A DNA stretch of 64,000 bases, taken from Pseudoalteromonas citrea (GTDB lineage Bacteria > Pseudomonadota > Gammaproteobacteria > Enterobacterales > Alteromonadaceae). The stretch spans positions 124,001 through 188,000 of the forward strand of contig NZ_AHBZ03000023.1 of NCBI RefSeq assembly GCF_000238375.3. The letters run 5' to 3'. Made by a program: the position numbers and the translations under genes. Under the pieces are notes generated by a model. That model worked only from the letters and a program-made list of their open reading frames with translations. It did not search any database and was not told the origin of the DNA. This document shows positions 55,531 through 64,000 of the stretch, one piece after another. Within the stretch, counting starts at the first letter, position 1. Every line of letters begins with the position of its first letter.

Positions 55531-57930
55531 TCAATTCTCTGTACGCAGCTGACGCCCAATGGCCTGCCCCAGTTGTTGCTGTAGTGGTTGGTACGCCCAA
55601 AAAACCGCATTGATCAACACCAGACTAACGGCAATACAAAAGCTCACAAACCATACATCCATTGCAATCGTAAAACGATTGACTAAAAACATACCGCCCA
55701 ACAATGCAATAAGCGTCGCGATGACTGCAATCCGACCAAATTGAAACAGCATTTCCGTTATCAATTGTGAATTTTTTACTCCTATTGCTCGCTTCATGGC
55801 GATGGTTTGCTGCTGAGCTGATTGACGGATACTCATTACACCAAATAACCCTACTGCAGCCAAAACGAGCGTCGCAATTGTGATGCAGATACTTACCCAT
55901 AGCAGTAGCTTATTAGCGAGTAATAGCGCTGTTCTCTGGCTTTCAAGGCTCTGAACCCTGAATACTTTCATACCTGGCTGGTGTTGTTCAAATAGCTGCT
56001 CCATGTTCGCTTTTGATAGTGAATAGCCTGGTACTAAATGCACCAACAAATAATGCCTGCCCTGTGTAGCTCGATACACAAAACTCGGGGTTCTTGAGTC
56101 ACTCACACTCGCTTGATCAGCCACTACCCCAATTATCTGCATCGCCGCATCTGGGTCATTAATATTAAAACTCAGTCGAGTTGATAATGCTTGTTCAATA
56201 CCACCCAGTTGCTTAGCTAATGACTCACTGATCATTAAAACATTGGCATTATTTTGTACATCTGTGACGTCAAAAAACCGACCAGCCAATAACGTCTGTG
56301 AAAAGAACGATGCATAGCGGTGATCTACCACTTTTCCTAATGGCGTCACCTTTTTTAGCGTATCAACCAAAGTCAGATCCCAGCTAATAAGCCGCTCCCC
56401 TAATGGGGAATTACTACGACTAACTTGTTCAACCATAGGGAGCGCTTCAAGTACATCGGCGGCGTGTTTATAGGCTGCTTGTTGCACCACCTCCCCACCC
56501 CCAGTAGTATCCGAAAGTTGCACAATAAATTTATCTTGTAATGGCAGCGCGTGTGCCTGTTCAATTTTCTGCCATTGCTGCCATGCAACAGCTAATAAAC
56601 AGCTAACAATCATCATGGCAATGGCGAGCTGACTGACTACGGATATATTAATTTGCTTCGCACTGACTTGCACACCCCCCCCTTTTGTCGCACCCGCCAT
56701 AGCTTGCGCTAAACCTTGATACGGCAGTCGCGACAGACCAACTGAAACCAATACACTGTTTAGCAGTAACACACTGGCGAGTATTATTGCCACAACAGGC
56801 CAAGATAGTGTCAGCAAACTTACATGAGGGAATAAAGTCGCTAACCAAGGTGCACCATAAAGCAAGCTTAAGTGGGCGATTATCATAGCCAGTGTCGTGG
56901 CCGTACACATGATAAGTAATCCTTCAAACCACAGCTGCGCATACAACTGTTTCTTTTTTGCACCCAACGCGACACGAAGCACCAGCTGATGTCTTCGCGT
57001 TGCTAACATGGCGATGTACAAGTTACAGACATTAAACAAAACCATGAGTAATAACCCTATCGCGCCAGCCAATACACCTAAAACGAGCGAGCGGCTCGAC
57101 CCCAATAAGACTGCTTTCAAAGGGCTTAACCATATTTTTATGTGCCAACCATCAAAATAGGTTTCACCCTGCACGTTCGTTTGCCACAAACTATTCATTT
57201 CTTGTGATAAATTCAGACTCATAGCCTCAATCGTTTCAGACTCAGGCAACCGGGCGACCATTAAATTATTTGAATATCGGTTCCACCAAAAGCTTCTAGC
57301 TTCTTGTGTGGTTAAATTATGATCCCACGCTAACCATACTCCGGTTTTTTGATTAAACTGTGCTAAATTCGCCTCGATAAAATGTGCCGCCGTCACGCCG
57401 ATAACTTGAAAACGCGCCTTTCCAAAAGAAATCGTTTTACCGACAATTTGAGAGTCTTGCTCAAAGTACTTTTGCCAATGCTCAAAGCTCAGTACCGCAA
57501 CAGAGAGGGTATTATCACTTTGATGTGTAAAGCCTCGCCCCAAATGCATGGGTATATCAAACATTGAAAACCATTCGTGTGTTACAAATGCCGTATTCAC
57601 TTTGGGGCTATCCACATGGGACAATAAAAGTTGTTCTGCATAGTGCACTAATGCAATCTCTTCTAAGTGACGCCTTTGCTGGTACAAAGCCATGAGGCTC
57701 GGATAATTAAATGCCTCAACATTAAACTTACTATTCGCATCATACTGAGCAAATTCGACTTTAACGAGGCGATCCGAATTCGGGTAAGGTAACGGGCTAA
57801 ACAAAAGAGAATAGGTGAGTGTCACAGCAATAAATAACGTCGTTAATGCTATCACCATACTCATCATCACACTGAACGTGTAACGCGGGGTCGTTAAAAT
57901 CTGTGAAAGTGCATGTGTGATCATCATCAT
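55531..57930 (-). CDS. ABC transporter permease, MacB/FtsX-type (duplicated)
   Basis: A 799-residue inner-membrane protein with the layout of double-FtsX permeases: TM near residues 18-42, a MacB-like periplasmic domain (about 45-270), three TM segments (about 280-400), a second TM plus periplasmic domain (about 430-680) and three final TM segments. Such permeases do not form a classical channel but transmit ATPase motion to the periplasm to drive export or release of lipids, peptides or toxins. Its ATG overlaps the ATPase gene's stop by four bases. Confidence 0.9.
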   Translation of the reverse strand: MMMITHALSQILTTPRYTFSVMMSMVIALTTLFIAVTLTYSLLFSPLPYPNSDRLVKVEFAQYDANSKFNVEAFNYPSLMALYQQRRHLEEIALVHYAEQLLLSHVDSPKVNTAFVTHEWFSMFDIPMHLGRGFTHQSDNTLSVAVLSFEHWQKYFEQDSQIVGKTISFGKARFQVIGVTAAHFIEANLAQFNQKTGVWLAWDHNLTTQEARSFWWNRYSNNLMVARLPESETIEAMSLNLSQEMNSLWQTNVQGETYFDGWHIKIWLSPLKAVLLGSSRSLVLGVLAGAIGLLLMVLFNVCNLYIAMLATRRHQLVLRVALGAKKKQLYAQLWFEGLLIMCTATTLAMIIAHLSLLYGAPWLATLFPHVSLLTLSWPVVAIILASVLLLNSVLVSVGLSRLPYQGLAQAMAGATKGGGVQVSAKQINISVVSQLAIAMMIVSCLLAVAWQQWQKIEQAHALPLQDKFIVQLSDTTGGGEVVQQAAYKHAADVLEALPMVEQVSRSNSPLGERLISWDLTLVDTLKKVTPLGKVVDHRYASFFSQTLLAGRFFDVTDVQNNANVLMISESLAKQLGGIEQALSTRLSFNINDPDAAMQIIGVVADQASVSDSRTPSFVYRATQGRHYLLVHLVPGYSLSKANMEQLFEQHQPGMKVFRVQSLESQRTALLLANKLLLWVSICITIATLVLAAVGLFGVMSIRQSAQQQTIAMKRAIGVKNSQLITEMLFQFGRIAVIATLIALLGGMFLVNRFTIAMDVWFVSFCIAVSLVLINAVFWAYQPLQQQLGQAIGRQLRTEN

Positions 57931-58646
57931 GCCTTCAAAGCAACATGCGCTGGCACTGTGCTTATATCACCCAGTATTTCACCATCGAGTAGTTTAATTT
58001 TTTTAGGGGCCATATCTGCATATCTTGGGTCATGTGTCACCATACAGATCGTGCGGCCTTGCCTGTGAAGCTCACCAATCAAACTCATCACTGAGTCACC
58101 ACTTTTTGAATCCAAATTACCAGTCGGCTCATCGATGAGTAAAATTGCAGGTTCAGCAATAAGCGCTCTGGCAATGGCAACACGTTGCTGTTGACCGCCT
58201 GATAACTGATTCGGTTTATGGCCAGCTCTATGCGATAAGCCTACTTGTTCAAGGCAGGCTAACGCTCGCTGCTTTATACTCGCTTTGTCCGGCTTGGCAC
58301 TGCTATAACGTAAAGGCAGTGAGACATTCTCCAATACCGACAACTCATTTGCCAAATTAAAGGACTGAAATATAAACCCAATCTCTTGATTTCGTATTTC
58401 AGCAGCATCATCTGATGTCAGTTTTGACACATCAGTTCCATTGATGTAGTACTCACCGCTACTGGGCGACTCTAATAACCCCATGATCGATAATAATGTA
58501 GACTTACCACAGCCTGAAGGCCCAGATATAGAAACAAATTCCCCCTCTCTGATAACTAACTGAATATTCCTTAAAGCATGCGTTTGCAATAGTTCTGTTT
58601 CAAATACCTTATTCACAGCGTGCATTGAAATTACAACATCCATCAT
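57927..58646 (-). CDS. ABC transporter ATP-binding protein (MacB/LolD type)
   Basis: A 239-residue ATPase with Walker A GPSGCGKSTLL, Q-loop near GFIFQSFNLANEL, signature LSGGQQQRVAIARAL, Walker B ILLIDEPTGNLD and H-loop MVTHDPRYA. It powers the FtsX-type permease encoded next, and the HlyD-like protein upstream is the adaptor. The three genes form a type VII ABC (MacAB-like) exporter operon. Confidence 0.95.
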   Translation of the reverse strand: MMDVVISMHAVNKVFETELLQTHALRNIQLVIREGEFVSISGPSGCGKSTLLSIMGLLESPSSGEYYINGTDVSKLTSDDAAEIRNQEIGFIFQSFNLANELSVLENVSLPLRYSSAKPDKASIKQRALACLEQVGLSHRAGHKPNQLSGGQQQRVAIARALIAEPAILLIDEPTGNLDSKSGDSVMSLIGELHRQGRTICMVTHDPRYADMAPKKIKLLDGEILGDISTVPAHVALKA

Positions 58647-58664
58647 GTGCTCCCAAAAATATGA

Positions 58665-59909
58665 TTAATACAATTCCACCTGCGCACCTTGCTGCGCCAG
58701 CGTTGTTAAGTCTGAAATAATGAACTGTTCACCAACGCTTGCTCCGTCAGCGACCACGGCAAGTTTTCCTGAACTATTGTCAAAACTGACCGTAGTCGCT
58801 TTTGTCTGACCTCCGGCTAATATTTTATATAAAACAATCGGCTTAACTGCGCTGTAGTGAGCTGGGCGTAACATATACAATGCATCCTCCAACTGTGCCA
58901 CAATAATCTCAGCATCAATATTCAACAAAGGCCTCGCACTCAAAGGCAGATCTCCCAGAAGACTCACTTCAACCTCAACGCTGTTATTTTCTACTTGAGA
59001 GCTTATTCTCTGCACAACACCGGCCACACTGTGCTCGCGGATCCGTACTTCACATCTTTGGCCAATAGCCACTTTGGCTATGACACTTTGCGGCACTTTC
59101 AACCGTGCAGTTAAGTTTTTCGGGCTACCCAGCAATGCTAACTCAGCCCCTTTTTGCACTCTTTGCCCCACAGTTAAAGGCATACGCTGTAACACGCCAA
59201 GCTGAGGGGCTTTTACGGTTAAACTTGCCTCCCGAGTACGCAACCGCGTCAACTCCCAAGACTGCATATCTATGCGTTGCTTCGCAAGTTGCAGCATGCT
59301 GGCTTGTAATTTTTCCAATTGTAAAAAGCGCTTTTTTATACTGCTTAATTGACGTGTGAGATTCTCTTTTTTGGATTTCACTTGTAAAAACGTCAACATC
59401 GAAACAATACCTTTACGCAATAAGGCTTGTTGTGCCGTGAATTCAAGTTCAGCCGTTTTTAAATCCCCGATAAGGGTATCAATTTCAGTTTGCTCTAAAA
59501 GCAGCTCCCGCTGATGGGTAAGCTGCAGCTGCGCACGCATTATCATTGCTTGCTGTAATAACTGCTCATGCTGCTTTATTTGCAACTGCAAATCGGGGTT
59601 AGACAAACGTGCAATGACCTGACCTTTTTGTAAAATACTACCCGCTTGATGAAGTACCGCTTCGACTATTGCATCACTCTCACTGGTAATAATATAGCGC
59701 TCAGCACTGTGTAATTTACCAAAACTACTGACCTTGATAGATACCGGTCCTTGTTTCACAGTATCAGTCATAATATCGACACGTTTCACAACAGTAACTG
59801 CATTAGATTTGAGCCCAACCCAGCCTATACCAAGGCCCACTATGATAAGGCACAGTAGCACTATGCCATGTTGATATGCTTTAGATGCCCTTGGCTTCGC
59901 AATATCCAC
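58665..59909 (-). CDS. HlyD/MacA-like periplasmic adaptor of the ABC exporter
   Basis: A 414-residue protein with an N-terminal transmembrane anchor (about 15-35), lipoyl halves near VEAVLHQAGSILQKGQVIARL and VKAPQLGVLQRMPLTVGQRVQKG, a long coiled-coil hairpin between them (about 110-225), and a C-terminal beta-barrel. The start is GTG. It is the first gene of the adaptor-ATPase-permease operon. A sigma-54-like promoter lies about 40 bases upstream. Confidence 0.9.
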   Translation of the reverse strand: MDIAKPRASKAYQHGIVLLCLIIVGLGIGWVGLKSNAVTVVKRVDIMTDTVKQGPVSIKVSSFGKLHSAERYIITSESDAIVEAVLHQAGSILQKGQVIARLSNPDLQLQIKQHEQLLQQAMIMRAQLQLTHQRELLLEQTEIDTLIGDLKTAELEFTAQQALLRKGIVSMLTFLQVKSKKENLTRQLSSIKKRFLQLEKLQASMLQLAKQRIDMQSWELTRLRTREASLTVKAPQLGVLQRMPLTVGQRVQKGAELALLGSPKNLTARLKVPQSVIAKVAIGQRCEVRIREHSVAGVVQRISSQVENNSVEVEVSLLGDLPLSARPLLNIDAEIIVAQLEDALYMLRPAHYSAVKPIVLYKILAGGQTKATTVSFDNSSGKLAVVADGASVGEQFIISDLTTLAQQGAQVELY

Positions 59910-59949
59910 ACTATCTACTTCTCTTTATTTACACACTTGATAAATACAA

Positions 59950-59965
59950 AGCCAAAAGCATGCCA
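59950..59965 (-). promoter_or_regulatory. Candidate sigma-54 promoter of the ABC exporter operon
   Basis: On the minus strand TGGCATGCTTTTGGCT has GG and GC separated by ten bases. It matches TGGCAC-N5-TTGCA at all invariant positions, with one mismatch in the -24 block and two in the -12 block. It lies about 40 bases before the GTG start. Confidence 0.5.
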
Positions 59966-60031
59966 AAATAAAACTTAATACATTTCATATAATTAAGTTT
60001 TATTTTTTATAAAAGCATACTCTACTCTCTC

Positions 60032-60056
60032 AAAATCGGACTGCTATTCCGGTTTT
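60032..60056. promoter_or_regulatory. Inverted repeat, possible upstream activator site
   Basis: AAAATCGGA-N7-TCCGGTTTT has 8 of 9 paired positions. It lies about 70-105 bases upstream of the sigma-54-like promoter, where an NtrC-family activator could bind. Confidence 0.4.
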
Positions 60057-60106
60057 GAAACTTAACGAAAAGTCACTTATCAATGCCGTATTGAAACTTT
60101 TTTAAA

Positions 60107-60136
60107 ATCGAACAGCCTAGTGTTTGATATCGAACA
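60107..60136. promoter_or_regulatory. Triple half-site inverted repeat, possible enhancer
   Basis: ATCGAACA (60107-60114), a 6-base gap, TGTTTGAT (60121-60128) and ATCGAACA (60129-60136). The first and third are identical and the middle is their complement with one change. Distance from the sigma-54-like promoter (about 140-190 bases) fits an enhancer. Confidence 0.45.
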
Positions 60137-60272
60137 CATTTATCAAAAAATCAAATTAAAGTATCTTAAGTATTTGTTTTTATTTACATTAAATATTATC
60201 TGCAAAGTTTCATATATCACTGTATTACCTGCAGTGAGCACCGTAAATGAATATCGATATCAACCCATCATC

Positions 60273-60373
60273 AAGGTAGAACATTAAGATGGAACATTAA
60301 GATAGAGCATTAAGATAGAGCATTAAGATAGAGCATTAAGATAGAGCATTAAGATAGAGCATCAAGATAGATA
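60273..60373. repeat. 13-bp tandem repeat, about 7.8 copies
   Basis: The unit AAGATAGAGCATT is repeated head to tail. The first two copies differ (GGTAGAAC, GATGGAAC), four are identical, the seventh ends in C and the eighth is partial. It is intergenic and not a multiple of three. Confidence 0.95.
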
Positions 60374-60474
60374 TAGTCCAGTTACATGGCGGGAAAATAA
60401 CCTTATATAATATAGAGGCGGGTGCATGCATCAAAATTAGCATACCCCTGAGCCGTGAGATCTAAAGGCAGACT

Positions 60475-61089
60475 TTAAGCCACAGAAGGGCGGCGACGAT
60501 AATAAGAAATACAGCCCATCTGTGCCGCATTCGTCAATAATATCATCACAAACGTCATAAGATGTGCCACACTGACTTGTGCCATATTCAGTTCGGCTGA
60601 TAAACCCACCACCCCAGCTAAAAACTGCAAGCTAAAGTAACCTGCACTCAGGTTTGCAACATCTTTGCTTTTAATCGTTTTGTAAGTCTGAGGCATGACA
60701 CGAAGTGAACTCATGATCAAACCAACAAAAGTGAGCCAGGTAAACAACTCAGCAGCCGCAACTAATGGGCTCAATAATAATAAAAATGGCAATACAGAAA
60801 AACCTAACATCATGGCTAACTGTCGGCGCTGCTGTGAGCAAGCATTATAACGGACAAAATAATACAATATGAGTGAACTTAACATACCGGTCACCACAAA
60901 TGGTAACATCATAAATAACCTATCGAAAAATACGTTATACGCTATAAAGTAGCTGCTCTGTGCCACCCCAAAACTCATCATCAATAATGATAACCCCGAC
61001 ACACTGCGGTTTTTACGGATTTTTTTGACCAACGGCAAAAAGCTAAACATTAATATCAACGATGAAAGAATAGGCAAATATATGGCCAA
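60475..61089 (-). CDS. PQ-loop (SWEET/MtN3-like) membrane protein
   Basis: A 204-residue protein with about six or seven hydrophobic segments and two PQ-loop-type repeats: SFLPLVKKIRKNRSVSGLSL (Pro-Leu in place of Pro-Gln) and RVMPQTYKTIKSKDVANLSAGYF. PQ-loop proteins include sugar (SemiSWEET/SWEET) and amino-acid facilitators. Duplication in one chain suggests a fused SemiSWEET-like arrangement. The start is TTG with GGAG nine bases upstream. The substrate is unknown. Confidence 0.75.
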   Translation of the reverse strand: MAIYLPILSSLILMFSFLPLVKKIRKNRSVSGLSLLMMSFGVAQSSYFIAYNVFFDRLFMMLPFVVTGMLSSLILYYFVRYNACSQQRRQLAMMLGFSVLPFLLLLSPLVAAAELFTWLTFVGLIMSSLRVMPQTYKTIKSKDVANLSAGYFSLQFLAGVVGLSAELNMAQVSVAHLMTFVMILLTNAAQMGCISYYRRRPSVA

Positions 61090-61325
61090 TGCAACACACT
61101 CCAGTTACTTTTATGTAAATAGGTAAATATGACGTAATTTAAAAACAAAACTTGTAAAACAATACGTTGTGGATATAAATTGAAGATCTGCATTTTAATC
61201 ACACAGCCAAAGATTGCAATAAATGCAATAAAAAACAATTAATGAGACGCAAAGAAACCATTACACTTGCCGAACTCTATCGAACGCGATAAATTGATGA
61301 ACACATTGGTGATGAGAATAATAAG

Positions 61326-62480
61326 ATGAAACAGATACTATTTATCATGGGGTTAGCTTTTCTTTCTGGCTGTACGACGACAAATAAAATACCCACAACT
61401 CCTGTAGATGCTGTTGCGCTATTCAATCACTCTTTATTTAATCGTCAGCCCACGCCAGAAGTAACTGACATTTTTTCGCTACCTCTGGCTGAGCAAAATC
61501 GTTTTTTCGCTTATCAGCAAAAAGCCCTTGAACAAGGTATACGACAAGATCGCGTCATACCCGCTTATCTAAAAAATAAACTCGCTAGTTTTTCATACGA
61601 TGGCGCAACCTTATCGGCAACACAAACACTCAACCAAGATCAAGGTAACTGTATTAGTCTTGCTATACTAACGCAGGCTTACGCCAACTTAATTGGCATA
61701 GAAACCAGCTTTAGAGAAGTCGCTTCTATCCCCGTTTATAAAATGTCAGGGCAAACTTTACTTATTTCGAACCATTTCAACACCAAACTGCTGGCTCCCA
61801 CTGAAGGAGAAAAAGGCTTCATAAGCGCCATCCGCCCAGGCACGGTGATTGACTATTTTCCAGCGCAAGATATTTACTTCGTAGATACCGCAACAGTTGA
61901 TGATCTTGTCGCAAAATTTTACGCTAACCATGCTGCTGACGCACTCTTAAATAAACGTTTTAATGAGAGCTATTCACATATAATTCAATCGTTTAAACAT
62001 GTTAAAAATGATCCTGAACTCATTAATATCGCTGCTATCTTACACCGTAGAGCAGGCGACTCAGAGACAGCAAAACAACTCTTTGAATTTGCTTTAACAC
62101 ATAATTTAGTCAGTACTAATTTACTGACTAGCTACGCTGCTTTGGCGCAAGATAACAGCAATTATACGTTGGTAAATAAGCTAGAAAATATGAATAACCT
62201 AATCGCTAAAACCCCATTTGATATTATTTCAATTGCCCAAAATGCGATTCAAAAACAGCATTACAACACAGCAGAAAAGCTGCTCAGCGAGCTTGCTATC
62301 GAATACTCTTATTTACCAGAGCCTTATTTTGAATTGGCTAAACTTTATTACCTTAAGAACGACTTAGTACAATCAAAAGCATATTTATCTGAAGCACTTA
62401 GTAAAGCAGAAGACCAAAAAAAATTAGGCATCTACCAAGCAAAACTGTCTACGTTAGAGCAAATAACACACAAAAAGTAA
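61326..62480 (+). CDS. Lipoprotein with transglutaminase-like and TPR domains
   Basis: A 384-residue protein with a lipobox (LSGC, Cys at residue 16). Residues ~85-190 resemble a transglutaminase-like fold with its Cys in the segment QGNCISLAILTQAYANLIG. The C-terminal half (about 200-384) consists of TPR-like helical pairs (AAILHRRAGDSETAKQLFEFAL, YFELAKLYYLKNDLVQSKAYLSEAL in parts). Function unknown; perhaps a periplasmic scaffold or peptidase-like protein. A secreted protease gene follows on the same strand after 101 bases. Confidence 0.75.
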   Translation: MKQILFIMGLAFLSGCTTTNKIPTTPVDAVALFNHSLFNRQPTPEVTDIFSLPLAEQNRFFAYQQKALEQGIRQDRVIPAYLKNKLASFSYDGATLSATQTLNQDQGNCISLAILTQAYANLIGIETSFREVASIPVYKMSGQTLLISNHFNTKLLAPTEGEKGFISAIRPGTVIDYFPAQDIYFVDTATVDDLVAKFYANHAADALLNKRFNESYSHIIQSFKHVKNDPELINIAAILHRRAGDSETAKQLFEFALTHNLVSTNLLTSYAALAQDNSNYTLVNKLENMNNLIAKTPFDIISIAQNAIQKQHYNTAEKLLSELAIEYSYLPEPYFELAKLYYLKNDLVQSKAYLSEALSKAEDQKKLGIYQAKLSTLEQITHKK

Positions 62481-62581
62481 CTACAAAGTAAACAAAAAAA
62501 CTTTACAGTTAACATTTTAATAACTATGTTGGTTGTGTTCGAATTTTCGACAAACGACAACTACATGTAAAGGAAATTAAA

Positions 62582-64000
62582 ATGAAAGTGCGTTATTTAC
62601 TGCCGCTAATTGGCTCTGTATCACTCACCGCGATGGCACAAGCGCCGCTCACAGAAGCGCAAATGCTGAAATATACTAACAACACAAGCGAAGCCATTAT
62701 TGGTGCGAAAGCAGAAACCAATATTGTGCTTACCACAAAAGCGGGATCGTTTAAGCAAACCATCTCTCATCCTGATGCAAGTTACATCAAACTGCACTTC
62801 AAAGATCTCGATCTTAAAGGCGGTGGTAAACTCATTGTAAGAAATCTCGATAATAGCGAACGCTATGAATACACCCTTGCCGATATGAATAAAGCCACAT
62901 TAGACACCGAAGCGGGAGATAATGGCGTCAGTTCATTCTCTGCCATGTCTATTTCTAGTGATACTGTGGTCGTTGAATATACTGCAGGTTCGAGTAAGCA
63001 AGCGCCGACCATAGATCATTATTTCTATGGAACAGAGAATGAGATCAGTATATTAGGCGGGCCTGATATAGGCACTCAGTCAACATGCGGCGTCAATGAG
63101 CGTAAAGATGTGCAATGTTGGGCAAATTCTCACCCTGTAGAATTTGAGCGTAGCCGCCCCGTTGCGCGCCTTGTTATTGGTGGTCGTAGTCTCTGTACAG
63201 GGTGGCGTGTAGGTGCCGATAATAACATGTTTACCAATAATCACTGTGTTGAGTCGGCTGCGGAACTTGCCTCAACTGAAGTCTGGTTTAACTATCAAAA
63301 CACCAGCTGTAACGGTTCAACCAAAGAAACCGTCGTTAAAGTGACCGGTAAAGACTTTTTCAAAACCGACTACACATTAGATTACACATTATTTTCAATT
63401 AACGATTTCGCCAAAGCAGCACCATTTGGTTACTTCGGATTAGACACTCGCGATGCGACACAAGGCGAGCGTATTTATATTCCACAACATGGTTCTGGAA
63501 ACCCAAAAGAACTGTCAATCGAATCAGATCAAGATAGCAATAGTCTATGCCAAGTCAATGAACCAAATGCCAACGGCCGTGGCACAGGTACTGACTTAGG
63601 ATATTACTGTGACACCATTGGTGGTTCATCTGGTTCTCCGGTCTTAGCAGCCGCGACCAACAATGTAATCGCATTACATCATTTAGGTGGATGTACCAAT
63701 AAAGGTGCTAAAATCAGTCGAATTTGGCCACAAGTAGCCAGCCACTTTAACAACCAAGTGCCTGTTGGTGATAACGGACCAGGTGATATGCTGCCAACGG
63801 CAAGTTTCTCCTTTAACTGCTCTGCGCTCAATTGCACGTTTGATGGCACTGCATCGAGCACACCGAATGGTTCAATTAGCCAATATGAATGGCAATTTGG
63901 TGACAATAGTAGCAGTGGCTTTGGTGCTAACTCGACACATAGCTATCAAACGGTCGGCGACTATACCGTCTCTTTAACTGTGACGGACTCAGAAGGCAAG
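62582..64000 (+). CDS. Secreted trypsin-like serine protease with PKD domain (3' end beyond window)
   Basis: An open frame from ATG 62582 (AAGGAAA upstream) runs off the window after 473 codons. Signal peptide about 1-20 (SLTAMAQA). The protease domain is chymotrypsin-fold, lysyl-endopeptidase-like: H221 in FTNNHC, D267 in TLDYTLF and nucleophile S350 in GGSSGSP, with several Cys for disulfides. From about residue 403 a PKD domain begins (ASFSFNCSALNCTFDG ... YEWQFGDN ... HSYQTVGDYTVSLTV). PKD domains on marine secreted proteases help bind or unfold collagen and similar polymers. More C-terminal domains may lie outside. Confidence 0.9.
   Translation, partial: MKVRYLLPLIGSVSLTAMAQAPLTEAQMLKYTNNTSEAIIGAKAETNIVLTTKAGSFKQTISHPDASYIKLHFKDLDLKGGGKLIVRNLDNSERYEYTLADMNKATLDTEAGDNGVSSFSAMSISSDTVVVEYTAGSSKQAPTIDHYFYGTENEISILGGPDIGTQSTCGVNERKDVQCWANSHPVEFERSRPVARLVIGGRSLCTGWRVGADNNMFTNNHCVESAAELASTEVWFNYQNTSCNGSTKETVVKVTGKDFFKTDYTLDYTLFSINDFAKAAPFGYFGLDTRDATQGERIYIPQHGSGNPKELSIESDQDSNSLCQVNEPNANGRGTGTDLGYYCDTIGGSSGSPVLAAATNNVIALHHLGGCTNKGAKISRIWPQVASHFNNQVPVGDNGPGDMLPTASFSFNCSALNCTFDGTASSTPNGSISQYEWQFGDNSSSGFGANSTHSYQTVGDYTVSLTVTDSEGK

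Larger units (their letters stand above)
59910..60474. other. Gene-free 565-base region upstream of the ABC exporter operon
   Basis: No gene is supported. It holds a sigma-54-like promoter at 59950-59965, two groups of inverted repeats at 60032-60056 and 60107-60136, and a 13-bp tandem repeat at 60273-60373. Confidence 0.6.

Noticed and set aside
60273-60373. CRISPR-like interpretation of the 13-bp repeats
   Set aside because: Units are directly adjacent without spacers and much too short for CRISPR repeats.
61056-61238. 60-codon minus-strand open frame overlapping the start of the PQ-loop gene
   Set aside because: No ribosome binding site, overlaps the supported start, and its hydrophobic translation is a by-product of AT-rich sequence.

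Overview
The window looks like a chromosomal segment of a marine gammaproteobacterium of the order Alteromonadales, most likely Pseudoalteromonas. This is inferred from the gene content and order (murB-birA-coaX next to a tRNA-tufB operon, ubiE-ubiJ-ubiB-tatABCD, yaeQ), the moderately AT-rich composition, the number of S9/M1/DUF885 peptidases, and a secreted trypsin-like protease with a PKD domain. No phage, transposase or CRISPR array was found. Most of the window is ordinary housekeeping chromosome.

Layout: 1-1.6 kb, the 5' part of EF-Tu behind four tRNA genes (minus strand) with a clear stable-RNA promoter. 1.7-4.4 kb, murB-birA-coaX. 4.5-7.5 kb, an M1 aminopeptidase, a DUF2057 protein and a HIT protein. 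7.7-10.7 kb, a CsgD-like regulator and a hybrid histidine kinase. 10.9-17.7 kb, a TolB-propeller/amidohydrolase fusion and a chemoreceptor with a 360-residue poly-HAMP stalk. 17.7-26 kb, the methionine salvage pathway (ybdL-yafV, mtnBCD, mtnA, mtnK) under candidate MetJ operators, interrupted by an S9 peptidase. 26-29 kb, a DUF885 lipoprotein and a degenerate GGDEF protein. 29.2-37.4 kb, ubiEJB, tatABCD, a 7TM diguanylate cyclase and hemB. 37.4-41.7 kb, a small membrane protein, a stand-alone EF-G and a GntP-type permease.

42.1-44.4 kb is the most unusual part. A decayed gene is followed by five tandem transcription units with no credible protein. Each has a Fur-box-like element, a perfect TTGACA, a 17-bp spacer and GATAAT, then a structured 200-216 nt RNA that carries the RyhB core ACATTGCTCA and ends in a Rho-independent terminator. 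I read this as a tandem array of five Fur-repressed RyhB-type iron-sparing small RNAs in two structural versions (A, A, B, A, B), reshuffled by recombination.

44.4-51 kb holds a YlqF GTPase, YaeQ, a small lipase-like hydrolase, Dps, oligopeptidase B and unknowns. 51-60 kb has two export systems on the minus strand: an RND pump with its adaptor, and a HlyD/ABC/FtsX-type permease operon with a candidate sigma-54 promoter and inverted-repeat upstream sites. 60.2-64 kb has a 13-bp tandem repeat, a PQ-loop membrane protein, a transglutaminase-like/TPR lipoprotein and the start of a secreted serine protease.

All calls come from reading the sequence. Family names rest on recognised motifs, and no database search was run.
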